From NCBI GenBank assembly GCA_022841345.1, contig JALHRR010000001.1, positions 248,001-312,000 of the forward strand: DNA of 64,000 nt, read 5' to 3'. Shown piece by piece: positions 34,904 to 43,298 of this stretch (within the stretch, counting starts at the first letter, position 1; every line of letters starts with the position of its first letter). Origin of the DNA: Saprospiraceae bacterium. GTDB taxonomy: Bacteria; Bacteroidota; Bacteroidia; Chitinophagales; Saprospiraceae. A model generated the notes under the pieces. That model searched no databases and had not been told where the DNA came from. It worked only from the letters and a program-made list of their open reading frames with translations. Made by a program: the position numbers and the translations under genes.

Positions 34904-35836
34904 CTATTTGATGGGGGTAAGTGTATATCCTTCTTTGCGCAAAAGGTTAATGACTCCTTTTTCGCCCGGCAAATGTCCTGCTCCTACAGCAAAAAATACA
35001 GTTTTGTCTTGCATTAAATTTTGCATTTTTGGAATCCAGGCAACATTTCTGTCCTCCAGCATTATTTTTTCGAATCCTTTAATCTCAGATTCTTCGCCAG
35101 AAATTGCCTGACTCAATGCCATAAGATTTTGCTCTTTATATAACCTTGTCATCTGTTCCAGATCCATTCCGGGAACTTCAGCATCTTTATTTTTTAATTG
35201 ATCTATCAGCATTTTTCCCTGCAGGGTATATGGAATTTTGTCAAAGATTGCTGCCTGAAATTCTATAGTTTCAAGTCCTTTTACATCCTTTTCACCCTGA
35301 TCTGCAAGGGCCGTGAGTTCCAACTCATAAGATTTCGTTCCTCCTTCACCTAAGGAACTGGTAGCAGGATCAAGCAAAATGGTAAGAAAAAAAGGCTTCA
35401 TCCTTTCAAAGAGCATCAATGGCATGCCTATTGTCTGAAAGTGATCTTCCAATAAACCATAATCATCTTCAGATAGAATATCTCTCAATGTAGTATCTCC
35501 CTTCATTAAAAACTGATCAAACATCCCCATCATATTGCTGAGGTCTGTCATCTCTCTTGTGTTTAGTTCGAAAACTATCAGGTCGCTCTTTTCAAAAGCA
35601 GTATTCATGGCAGGTGTCCAGAAATAGTCTGCTTCACTGATCATATGAATGGTGCCAAAAAGATAAGATTTCTTGCTGAGATTTTTTCCTGAAATTTCCC
35701 ATAGCAAGCTATTTTCCAACTGAGGTTCATTTGTTTTTTGAGCATGAAGCAATGAACTGCTGCTGATGAAAATCAAAATTATTAAGCGGGAGAAGAAGGA
35801 AATATTTTTGAAGAATACGGAATTGTTATGTTGCAT
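34904..35836 (-). CDS. TraB/GumN family protein
   Basis: This 310-aa exported protein has a signal segment (FSRLIILIFISSSSLLHAQ, about residues 15-33). It shows the TraB/GumN motifs: SYLFGTIHMISEADYFW (GTxH), a central E-rich helix region (ELELTALADQGEKDVKGLET), and FFAVGAGHLPGEKGVINLL (GxxHL). The family includes the metalloprotease-like Tiki fold, in which the two motif histidines and glutamates bind metal. Enzymatic activity for bacterial members is not established. The first ATG lies 14 residues before the hydrophobic stretch. It precedes acs in a likely two-gene transcript. Confidence 0.85.
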   Translation of the reverse strand: MQHNNSVFFKNISFFSRLIILIFISSSSLLHAQKTNEPQLENSLLWEISGKNLSKKSYLFGTIHMISEADYFWTPAMNTAFEKSDLIVFELNTREMTDLSNMMGMFDQFLMKGDTTLRDILSEDDYGLLEDHFQTIGMPLMLFERMKPFFLTILLDPATSSLGEGGTKSYELELTALADQGEKDVKGLETIEFQAAIFDKIPYTLQGKMLIDQLKNKDAEVPGMDLEQMTRLYKEQNLMALSQAISGEESEIKGFEKIMLEDRNVAWIPKMQNLMQDKTVFFAVGAGHLPGEKGVINLLRKEGYTLTPIK

Positions 35837-35921
35837 TATTTTTGTGATTTAAATGATATACCTACTAACTGTATTTATTGGGCATAGGTTATCTCCGGTC
35901 ATGTTATTTATTATTAAATAA

Positions 35922-36713
35922 TTATTGTGTGTTACTTAACTGCCGTTGTCTGCTGATTTCATAGAGGATAATACCGGTAGCAACAGAGACATTCAGAGAT
36001 TCTGTCTGACCGATTTGAGGAATGATAAACCTTTGTTTAATTTGATTGAGCAGATCCGGATTGACTCCACGTCCCTCGGCACCCATCACAATGGCTACCG
36101 GCATATTGAAATCTACCTGATCCAGCGGTTCTGAGGCGCTCAGATCTGCGCAATAAATACTAACCCCGCTGTCCTGAAGATATTCTACAGCCTGACTCAT
36201 GCTTTGCTCCCGACACACCGGCAGTCTAAGCAAAGCGCCTGCAGATGCTTTTATGGCATCTTCAGTGATCAAAGTGCCCCCTTTCTTTGCAATCACCATA
36301 GCATGTGCTCCAAAAGCTTCAGCAGATCTGGCAATGGCTCCAAAGTTTCTCACATCAGTGATTCCGTCCAACAAAATAAAAAGAGGGTGATTGCTATGCT
36401 CATATGCCTGCGGTAGAATGTCCTCCAATTTCTGATAGGTAATGAGCGATGCAACGGCAATAACACCTTGATGATTGCCTCTGAAAAATGAATTCAACTT
36501 CTCCTTAGGCACAACTACCAAAGGAATATTTTTCTTTTGACAAGCTTTTCTGATTAATTTTTCAAACTCTCCACGAGTGCCCACCTGGAGAAATACTTTA
36601 TCCAGCTCCAGGTCACTTTCCAGGGCTTCTTCGACAGGATTTCTGCCGATGATCATGTTGCTGCCCTTGATAGGAGGTCGTGATTTACTCATCATATTTA
36701 TGTTAATCGTCAC
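35922..36713 (-). CDS. rlmB: 23S rRNA (guanosine-2'-O-)-methyltransferase RlmB
   Basis: This is a SpoU-class (SPOUT) methyltransferase of 263 aa with an N-terminal substrate-binding domain (IIGRNPVEEAL). The three knot motifs are DVRNFGAIARSAEAFGAHA, VMGAEGRGVNPDLL and LNVSVATGIILYEISRQR. By family it modifies G2251 in the peptidyl-transferase loop, although a tRNA Gm18-type specificity cannot be excluded from sequence alone. The start could be 36713 or internal ATGs at 36695 and 36692. The latter (MSKSRPPIKG) looks as likely. It is divergent from the M36 protease. Confidence 0.92.
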   Translation of the reverse strand: MTININMMSKSRPPIKGSNMIIGRNPVEEALESDLELDKVFLQVGTRGEFEKLIRKACQKKNIPLVVVPKEKLNSFFRGNHQGVIAVASLITYQKLEDILPQAYEHSNHPLFILLDGITDVRNFGAIARSAEAFGAHAMVIAKKGGTLITEDAIKASAGALLRLPVCREQSMSQAVEYLQDSGVSIYCADLSASEPLDQVDFNMPVAIVMGAEGRGVNPDLLNQIKQRFIIPQIGQTESLNVSVATGIILYEISRQRQLSNTQ

Positions 36714-36738
36714 AATTACTTGTCAAATAAAATAAAAA

Positions 36739-36773
36739 TTGCATTAATTATTGATCTGCAAATATTAATTTTG
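36739..36773 (+). promoter_or_regulatory. Candidate promoter for the M36 protease gene
   Basis: TAATTTTG at 36766-36773 is an exact TAnnTTTG -7 box. TTG at 36739-36741 is the nearest -33 element, with a slightly long 24-base gap. Transcription would begin near 36779, which argues that the true start codon is the ATG at 36818 and not the ATG at 36779. Confidence 0.5.
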
Positions 36774-36817
36774 CAAGGATGCATAATAACTCTCTAATTT
36801 ACAACACCATTGATCGT

Positions 36818-39800
36818 ATGAAAAAATTTCTTTGTATCGCCATTATCGCGATGCATGTATTCTATTTACATGCACAAAAAATAACTCCATTTGATATCGC
36901 CATTCAACACATTCAACAAAAGACCGGTCAATGGCAGCTTGAAAAATCTGATGTATCGGATCTGGCAGTGTCAGATAACTATGTGAGTAAACACAACAAA
37001 GTACATCATTATTATTTTGCTCAGCGATATAATGGGATTGAAATTTACAATGCGATTTCAGGAGTGCATTTAACGGCCAATAATGAAGTCTTTTTCTCTA
37101 CCAATGCATTTGTTCCAAATATACAAACCAAGGTTCAAAATATTTCTCCTTCCCTAAGTCCCTCAGCTGCACTCGTGAAAGCTGCAGAAAATCTGGGTCG
37201 CTCTATTCTGCCTAAGCAAATAGCAGCAAACAGAGAAGCAAATCACTATGTCTTTGAAAAAGAATCACTGTCTTATGTGGACATTCCTGTTAAATTAAAA
37301 TATTTCCTGACCAAAGAAGATAAGCTTCGACTGGTTTGGGATGTAAGTATCGATGAAACGGGAGGGGACGATTATTGGAGCATGCGGGTAGATGCGCAGA
37401 CAGGGGAAATACTGGACAAAACAAGTTTTACTGTTAAGTGTACAATTCTTCCGGGCGCATACCATCGCCACAATGATGATTGTGTAGAAGAGAAAGGAGA
37501 TGCGCTTATTCTGAGAAATTATATGCCACAACAAGAAGCTTTAAAGAAAACGCATGCTAAGACATTTGGTATGAGTGCTGCTGCTACATATAATGTGTTT
37601 GCATTTCCTCTTGAGAGTCCGGCTCATGGTGATCGTAGTATAGTTAATGACAACTTTAATCCGGAAGGATCTCCCTTTGGATGGCACGATACAAATGGCC
37701 AGCCGGGAGCTGAACACACTATTACAAGAGGTAATAACGTCCATGCATGGCCTGATAGAGCAGGTAATGGATCGTCTTCAGGTAACGAGCCGGATGGTGG
37801 GCCATCTTTAATTTTTGATTTTGATTTCAACCCATTGCAGGAGCCTGATGCAAATCTCGATCTGGCAACAGTCAATCTTTTCTACTTCAATAATATCATG
37901 CATGACTTTACTTATGCCTATGGATTTGATGAAGCTTCCGGTAATTTTCAATTTAACAATTATGGAAAAGGAGGTACAGGTAATGATGAAGTGGATGCAT
38001 TAGCGCAATTTGGAGGTGGTCAGGGTGAGTTTGTAAACAATGCTAATTTTAGTACTCCATCAGATGGAGGAAGCGGAAGGATGAGAATGTATTTGTGGAA
38101 CAGACAGGGGCAATCACTTCTGACGGGGATATCCCCTTCAGAGATAGCCAGAAAGTTTGAAACAGGCTTTGCTCAGTTTGGAGCAGAGGTTACAAGTACT
38201 CCTGTAACTGGTAAATTGGTAAGAGCTATTGATAACACCGTTTCGCCAAACTTGGCATGCAGACCAATCATCAATGGCGATGCTGTTGCTGGTAATATTG
38301 CAATGATTGACCGGGGCTCTTGTTTCTTTATTGAGAAAGTAATTAATGCAGAGGTAGCTGGAGCAATAGGTGTTGTGATTTGTAATTTTGAGAACGCTAC
38401 ACTTACAATGGGTGCAGGGGAAGGATTTGATAATCCTGGCATACCGGTAGTGATGTTAACAAGCGGGGATTGTCTTATACTTAAACAGCTTATTAGTGAT
38501 GGAGTGGATGTGCAGGTTTCTCTATTCAATGAGGACGACGGCGGCCCTAATCAATTAGATGGAACCATTGACAATGGGATTGTGGCGCATGAATATGGTC
38601 ATGGTATCAGTAATAGATTAACAGGCGGACCTGCACAGGCAGGATGCCTTGGAAATGACGAACAAATGGGAGAAGGATGGAGTGACTTTTTCTCTTTGAT
38701 TACAAGCATCAGACCTGGAGATACAGGTCCATTGGGAAGAGGAATTGGAACTTATGCCAGTGGTCAGACAGCTAATGGATCCGGAATTAGAAGATATAGA
38801 TATTCAACTGATATAAATGTTAATCCTCAGACATATGATGATATTATAAATACCCCTTCTCCTCATGGATTGGGTGAGGTATGGGTAGCTACCATCTGGG
38901 ATTTATTCTGGGCAATGGCAGACAAACATGGTTTTGATGAAGATGCCCTGAATGGTACTGGTGGCAACAATATGGCCATTCAGCTTGTCATGGATGGAAT
39001 GAAATTGCAGGTATGCAGCCCGGGCCTTTTGGATGGAAGAGATGCGATTCTGGCAGCTGACAGAGCCAACTATGAGGGAGTAAACCAATGCTTGATTTGG
39101 GAGGTCTTTGCAAGGAGAGGAATGGGATTTGATGCAGATCAGGGTCTCAGAACAAGCAAAAATGATGGAATCGAAGGATATAAAGTCCATCCATCTTGCC
39201 TGAATAAAATAGCAATTGAGAAAAAATCAACACCTTTCATTGAAAGAGGGGATGTTATGGATATAGAAATTGAAGTAGGAAACTACCAGGGGACTCCGGT
39301 TACCGGGGTAGTAGTGAGAGACGGAATGCCCGAAGGTGCTACATATGTCGCTAATTCTTCCAGTCAGCCGGCAACTGTCTCAGGAGATGAAATGGTATTT
39401 CAATTGGGAGATTTTGGTTTGAATGAAGTTAAGACAATTACATATCAAATTAAGACAACAGAAAACAGAGCATCTTCACCGGTATTTTTTGATGATATGG
39501 AATCCAGTGATTCAGAACTAAACTGGGAACAAAATTCATTTGGTGGAGAAGACATTTGGGAAGTAATTGATGAAATGCCTTATGAAGGAGAAAACTCATG
39601 GATAGTTTTTGCTACAGCTTCCAATCACCAGGGTTTTAAGAATTTTGAACCAATACCTGTCGAAACAAATTCAACAATTTTGAGATTTTTCCATGATTAT
39701 GATACTCAGCCTCTTAATGATGCCGGTTTTGTGCAATTATCCATTGATGGCGGTAATGCCTGGTTTGATGCAGGTCCATATATCATCCGTAATAACTACA

Positions 39801-40390
39801 GAGGTAAGGTAGCCTTTCCAACATTTGCAATTCCAAATGTCAGAGGATTCTGGGGGCCTAGCAATGGTTTTAAAGAAACTCTGATAGATCTGGGTGACTT
39901 CGTGGGTGAAGAAGTTATATTTCAATTCCGTTTCGGTGCAGATGCAGAAACACTAACAAGAGTTGTAGGCTGGTCAATTGATAATATCGAAGTGATGAAT
40001 GCTTTATTCTACAACACAGAGGTATGTGTTACTTCCAATGAAGGAGATTCAGAATGTGCATTTGCAATAGATGGTGGAACTTTAGTGGAAGCCGATCTTT
40101 TCACATCTACTTATCAAAATGAAATCACAGGGTTCGAAAGCAGAGTATTCCCTAATCCTGCCACTAACAATCTCAATGTTATGCTTAGGAAAATGGCGTC
40201 TGCCAACCAGGCCGCTAGATTTGAAATGTTTACTTTGGAAGGTAAAATGATTAAATCAATGAACCAACAACTGTATGGACTGGATGCTAATGTTCAATTC
40301 GCGGTCAATGATTTACCTGCAGGATTATACATTTTAAAAATACAAACCGGAACTGAAACTGCTGTTCATAAAGTTCAGATTTCAAAATAA
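36818..40390 (+). CDS. Secreted M36 (fungalysin-type) metalloprotease with PA domain and type A T9SS sorting domain
   Basis: This is a predicted extracellular zinc protease of 1190 aa. The start at 36818 (MKKFLCIAIIAMHVFYLHAQ) gives a proper signal peptide. Residues about 25-200 are the FTP-type propeptide (HNKVHHYYFAQRYNGIEIYN). The M36 catalytic domain follows, with zinc motif H591-E-Y-G-H595 and third ligand E619 in GEGWSDFF. A protease-associated (PA) domain is inserted at about 464-568 (NIAMIDRGSCFFIEKVINA). Then come a DUF11-like module (VEVGNYQGTPVTGVVVRDGMP style), a jelly-roll segment, and a type A sorting domain from FPNPATNNLNVML to KVQISK. It should digest protein outside the cell and is probably cleaved on export by PorU. 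Confidence 0.93.
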   Translation: MKKFLCIAIIAMHVFYLHAQKITPFDIAIQHIQQKTGQWQLEKSDVSDLAVSDNYVSKHNKVHHYYFAQRYNGIEIYNAISGVHLTANNEVFFSTNAFVPNIQTKVQNISPSLSPSAALVKAAENLGRSILPKQIAANREANHYVFEKESLSYVDIPVKLKYFLTKEDKLRLVWDVSIDETGGDDYWSMRVDAQTGEILDKTSFTVKCTILPGAYHRHNDDCVEEKGDALILRNYMPQQEALKKTHAKTFGMSAAATYNVFAFPLESPAHGDRSIVNDNFNPEGSPFGWHDTNGQPGAEHTITRGNNVHAWPDRAGNGSSSGNEPDGGPSLIFDFDFNPLQEPDANLDLATVNLFYFNNIMHDFTYAYGFDEASGNFQFNNYGKGGTGNDEVDALAQFGGGQGEFVNNANFSTPSDGGSGRMRMYLWNRQGQSLLTGISPSEIARKFETGFAQFGAEVTSTPVTGKLVRAIDNTVSPNLACRPIINGDAVAGNIAMIDRGSCFFIEKVINAEVAGAIGVVICNFENATLTMGAGEGFDNPGIPVVMLTSGDCLILKQLISDGVDVQVSLFNEDDGGPNQLDGTIDNGIVAHEYGHGISNRLTGGPAQAGCLGNDEQMGEGWSDFFSLITSIRPGDTGPLGRGIGTYASGQTANGSGIRRYRYSTDINVNPQTYDDIINTPSPHGLGEVWVATIWDLFWAMADKHGFDEDALNGTGGNNMAIQLVMDGMKLQVCSPGLLDGRDAILAADRANYEGVNQCLIWEVFARRGMGFDADQGLRTSKNDGIEGYKVHPSCLNKIAIEKKSTPFIERGDVMDIEIEVGNYQGTPVTGVVVRDGMPEGATYVANSSSQPATVSGDEMVFQLGDFGLNEVKTITYQIKTTENRASSPVFFDDMESSDSELNWEQNSFGGEDIWEVIDEMPYEGENSWIVFATASNHQGFKNFEPIPVETNSTILRFFHDYDTQPLNDAGFVQLSIDGGNAWFDAGPYIIRNNYRGKVAFPTFAIPNVRGFWGPSNGFKETLIDLGDFVGEEVIFQFRFGADAETLTRVVGWSIDNIEVMNALFYNTEVCVTSNEGDSECAFAIDGGTLVEADLFTSTYQNEITGFESRVFPNPATNNLNVMLRKMASANQAARFEMFTLEGKMIKSMNQQLYGLDANVQFAVNDLPAGLYILKIQTGTETAVHKVQISK

Positions 40391-40410
40391 TAAGTTTATC
40401 ATTTGAATAC

Positions 40411-40446
40411 AAAATGCCTGGAGGAGAAATTTCCTTCAGGCATTTT
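40411..40446 (+). terminator. Intrinsic terminator after the M36 protease gene
   Basis: A 15-base stem (40411-40425 with 40432-40446, one mismatch) with core ATGCCTG/CAGGCAT is followed by a T-rich tail. It starts 21 bases past the stop. Confidence 0.82.
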
Positions 40447-40537
40447 TCATTTAATTGTACCCGGTCTTTCAGCAATTGATGTAATTTGCAATTCCTCTTT
40501 TCATGAGATAAATATTGATTTATAAAATTCAAATTCT

Positions 40538-40951
40538 ATGCTGAAAATCGAACATATAGGTATTGCTGTGAAATCTATGGATCGCAGCAATGAGCTATTC
40601 ACCACCTTGCTGGGAAGATCGCCGTATAAGCAGGAAGAAGCTCCACTGGACAAAGTAAATACTTCCTTTTTTGACATGAATGGCACCAAAATTGAATTGG
40701 TCGCAGCTACGGATGATAGTTCGCCCATTGCTAAATTTATTGATAAAAAGGGCGAGGGAATACATCACATTGCCTTTGAGGTGAAGGACATTCATGAGAG
40801 TATGCAACTCTTAAAATTGCTGGGCTTTCAGCTGATTGATGAAGCACCCAGAAGAGGAGCAGACAACAAAATGGTTTGTTTTCTACATCCCAAATCCACC
40901 AATGGTGTATTGGTAGAACTTTGCCAAAGTATCTTGGAAGAAAATGCATGA
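40538..40951 (+). CDS. mce: Methylmalonyl-CoA epimerase
   Basis: Mce interconverts the R and S forms of methylmalonyl-CoA, linking propionyl-CoA breakdown (or propionate production) with the mutase. The 137-aa protein is a single glyoxalase-fold unit. It starts LKIEHIGIAVKSMDRSNELF and has GEGIHHIAFEVKDIHE (metal His) and VLVELCQ (metal Glu). It overlaps the next gene by eight bases. No mutase or propionyl-CoA carboxylase gene is in the window. Confidence 0.94.
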   Translation: MLKIEHIGIAVKSMDRSNELFTTLLGRSPYKQEEAPLDKVNTSFFDMNGTKIELVAATDDSSPIAKFIDKKGEGIHHIAFEVKDIHESMQLLKLLGFQLIDEAPRRGADNKMVCFLHPKSTNGVLVELCQSILEENA

Positions 40952-41717
40952 TTATTGGCTATACCTGATTACTGCACTGGGCGGCCTGGCTGCCGGTTGC
41001 ATCAATACGCTTGCAGGGAATGGTTCGGCTATCACGCTGACAATTTTGACAGAATTCGTAGGGCTTCCTCCGACTGTAGCCAATGCCAGTAATAGAGTGG
41101 GAGTAGTCTCACAGACCGCATTCGGATTATTGGGCTTCGCACGACAAGGTCAATTTAATATCAGCGGAACCAAAGTGTTTATTTGGATTACATTTCTGGG
41201 AGGATTGTTGGGTGTGTATTTGGCAACAGTGGTCAGTGACACAGAATTCAAGGATTTTTTCAAAGCTATGATGATCGTAATGCTTTTTATTCTTCTTTTC
41301 AAACCTGAAAGATGGATAAAACAAACCAAAGAAATCCGCAAAATCCACCCTGCCATCTCATATCCGCTCTACTTTGCGACAGGAATCTATGGAGGATTTA
41401 TTCAGATGGGAGTGGGCATTTTCTTTTTAGTGCTGACAGTTATGATAGCTCGTTTTCCGGTCATACAAGCCAATGTAGCCAAGCTGTTGGTATCCCTGAT
41501 GTTTACGGGAGCTTCATTAATTCTGTTCCAGTATCACGGGCTTCTCAACTGGAAGTTTGGCCTTATCCTGGCACTTGGACAAGGAATCGGTGGATGGCTG
41601 ACCGCATATTATGCTTCCAATAGTCCTAAAGCCGGGTTATGGGGATATCGATTGCTGATAGTGGGGATTTTATTGTCTTTAATTAAGCTATTTGAGTTAC
41701 ACAGGTTTCTAATATAA
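40944..41717 (+). CDS. TauE/SafE-family membrane permease
   Basis: This 257-aa polytopic protein has about eight hydrophobic helices and the two internal halves typical of the TauE/SafE family. The first half is ALGGLAAGCINTLAGNGSAI (GxxxGxxxxxxGxGG-like) and the second YFATGIYGGFIQMGVGIFFL. Family members export sulfite, sulfoacetate or other small organic anions, and the substrate here is unknown. Its start lies inside the 3' end of mce, so translation is probably coupled. Export of a carboxylate by-product is one possible link, but this is speculation. Confidence 0.88.
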   Translation: MHDYWLYLITALGGLAAGCINTLAGNGSAITLTILTEFVGLPPTVANASNRVGVVSQTAFGLLGFARQGQFNISGTKVFIWITFLGGLLGVYLATVVSDTEFKDFFKAMMIVMLFILLFKPERWIKQTKEIRKIHPAISYPLYFATGIYGGFIQMGVGIFFLVLTVMIARFPVIQANVAKLLVSLMFTGASLILFQYHGLLNWKFGLILALGQGIGGWLTAYYASNSPKAGLWGYRLLIVGILLSLIKLFELHRFLI

Positions 41718-41902
41718 CGTGAGTTCAATAAAGTGAACATATAATATTACTCTTAATAAAACCCATGAAATGGGTTAACCAACTAGTAGCCCCGGATGAA
41801 AATCCGGGGTAAAATGAATTAAGTAAATCGTTTTGGCATGTATTTTTGCCTCCTGCAAAAATCATGACAAAACTGGAAGCTACGAGAGCAGCCGAACGCA
41901 CT
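41716..41902. mobile_element. MITE-like element with three internal hairpins, copy B
   Basis: This is related to 28358-28552. The left end is AACGTGAGTTCAAT (41716-41729) and the right end GAACGCACT (41894-41902). Hairpins are AACCCAT/ATGGGTT (41760-41776), CCCCGGAT/ATCCGGGG (41790-41809) and the shared GTTTTGGCATG...GCAAAAATCATG pair (41830-41849 with 41855-41873). The element fills the whole gap between the stops of the permease gene and kdsB. Confidence 0.6.
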
Positions 41903-41907
41903 CTAAG

Positions 41908-42657
41908 TTAGACATTGGAAGATTTTTTGGTCTTCCCCCACTCTACCCTCGCTCTCTCCAAGTCCTCCGGCACATCTATAGAGATTCCAAGCACATCGGT
42001 CTTTACCATTCTGATAGGGATGCCATGTTCCAGATATCTGAGCTGCTCCAGCTTTTCAGCAATCTCAAGGGAGGATTGCGGCCATACAGTGAAGGACATC
42101 AATGCTTCTTTTCTGAAAGCATAGACTCCGATATGTTGATATACCGGAGTTTCATTGATAGGATCTCTTTTGAATGGGATGGAATGACGGCTAAAGTATA
42201 GAGCATTAGAATTTAAGTCTGTCACAACTTTTACCACATTGGGATCAGCAATCAGAGAAGCTTCAGTGATTTGCCGCATGACGGAGGCGACCCGTACATT
42301 TTCATTCTGATTTTGAAATACCTGAATAAGGTTTTTCAATAACTCAGCATTGACAAAGGGTTCATCGCCCTGAATATTGACTATTACATCGATCTCTTTA
42401 TCAGCAACAGCTTCTGCAATTCTATCACTCCCACTTTCATGCTCCTTCCTGCTCATGACGACTGTAGCACCCGCAGCTTCCATGATTTCCCTGATTTCTT
42501 CGCTGTCTGTTGCTATAATCACTTCTTGAAATAAGCCGGTGGAAATGGCTGCTTCATAAGTCCTGAGCAATACGGGCTTTCCGCACAAATCTGCCAGCAA
42601 TTTGCGGGGAAGACGGGTTGCATTGAGACGTGCAGGAATGACAGCGGCAATTTTCAT
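41908..42657 (-). CDS. kdsB: 3-deoxy-manno-octulosonate cytidylyltransferase
   Basis: KdsB activates Kdo with CTP to CMP-Kdo for the lipopolysaccharide inner core. The 249-aa protein has the nucleotide loop VIPARLNATRLPRKLLADL, ATDSEEIREIM, VMSRKEHESGSDRIAEA, VNIQGDEPFVNAELL and the tail GISIDVPEDLERARVEW, all diagnostic. Its 3' end touches a MITE-like element, and a tandem repeat block lies upstream. LpxH at 57000 is another lipid A/LPS gene in this window. Confidence 0.96.
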   Translation of the reverse strand: MKIAAVIPARLNATRLPRKLLADLCGKPVLLRTYEAAISTGLFQEVIIATDSEEIREIMEAAGATVVMSRKEHESGSDRIAEAVADKEIDVIVNIQGDEPFVNAELLKNLIQVFQNQNENVRVASVMRQITEASLIADPNVVKVVTDLNSNALYFSRHSIPFKRDPINETPVYQHIGVYAFRKEALMSFTVWPQSSLEIAEKLEQLRYLEHGIPIRMVKTDVLGISIDVPEDLERARVEWGKTKKSSNV

Positions 42658-42744
42658 TTAAAAAAATAATGGATTCAAATAAAAATCCAAAAATACGTTT
42701 TTAAGCAGAATGTACTTAGGGTTTATTGGTCTTGCCAATTTATT

Positions 42745-43217
42745 GGCAAGCGTGTTGGATTATCTATCATACAAGAAACTTACAGGTTACAATGATGATT
42801 CCATTTCTTACCAGTCTGCAGTACTGTCTGCTAATAAATTAGCAGAACTATTAATGGGGATTATGGGCAAGCGTGTTGGATTATCCATCATACAAGAAGC
42901 TTACAGGTTTCAATGATGATTCCATATCTCGCCAGGCTGCAGTACTGTCTGCTAATAAATTAGCAGAACCATTAAGGAGAAAAATTATTGGCAAGCGTGT
43001 TGGATTATCCATCATAGAAGAGAAACTTACAGGTTACAATGATGAATCCATTTCTTGCCAGGCTGCAGTACTGTCTGCTAATAAATTAGCAGAACCATTA
43101 AGGAGAAAATTTATTGGCAAGCGTGTTGGATTTCCCATCTTAAAAAACTTACTAATTACGATGATGATTCTGTTTCTTACCGGGGAGCAGAGCCGACTGC
43201 TAATAAATTAGCAGAAC
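42745..43217. repeat. Four tandem units of 121-126 bp
   Basis: Units start with GGCAAGCGTGTTGGAT at 42745, 42866, 42990 and 43116, the last shortened. Each ends with the hairpin CTGCTAAT-AA-ATTAGCAG (42828, 42949, 43075, 43197). Units share CTTACAGGTT, ATGATGATTCC and GCTGCAGTACTGTCTG. A second hairpin TTGCCAAT-TT-ATTGGCAA precedes unit 1 (42732-42749). Open frames through the block are by-products of the repeat: they have no start signals and are broken between units. The block lies between the divergent-facing 5' end of kdsB and the 3' end of rny. Confidence 0.85.
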
Positions 43218-43230
43218 AATGAATCCAAAA

Positions 43231-43270
43231 ACAAAAAAAAGGCCGGCTGCAACACTTGCAATCCGGCCTT
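43231..43270 (-). terminator. Intrinsic terminator downstream of rny
   Basis: On the minus strand the stem AAGGCCGG/CCGGCCTT (43263-43270 with 43239-43246) with a 16-base loop is followed by a run of T residues (A8 on the plus strand, 43233-43240). It is 29 bases past the rny stop. Confidence 0.85.
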
Positions 43271-43298
43271 ATACTTACTTCTTTATCTCACTATCTCA

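Noticed and set aside
42710-43211. Two short coding genes in the tandem repeat block
   Set aside because: The frames only reflect the repeat unit, change frame between units and have no family similarity or start signals.
42745-43217. Integron attC cassette array
   Set aside because: Unit length and hairpins are superficially similar, but there is no integrase, no cassette genes and no attC core sites (GTTRRRY).
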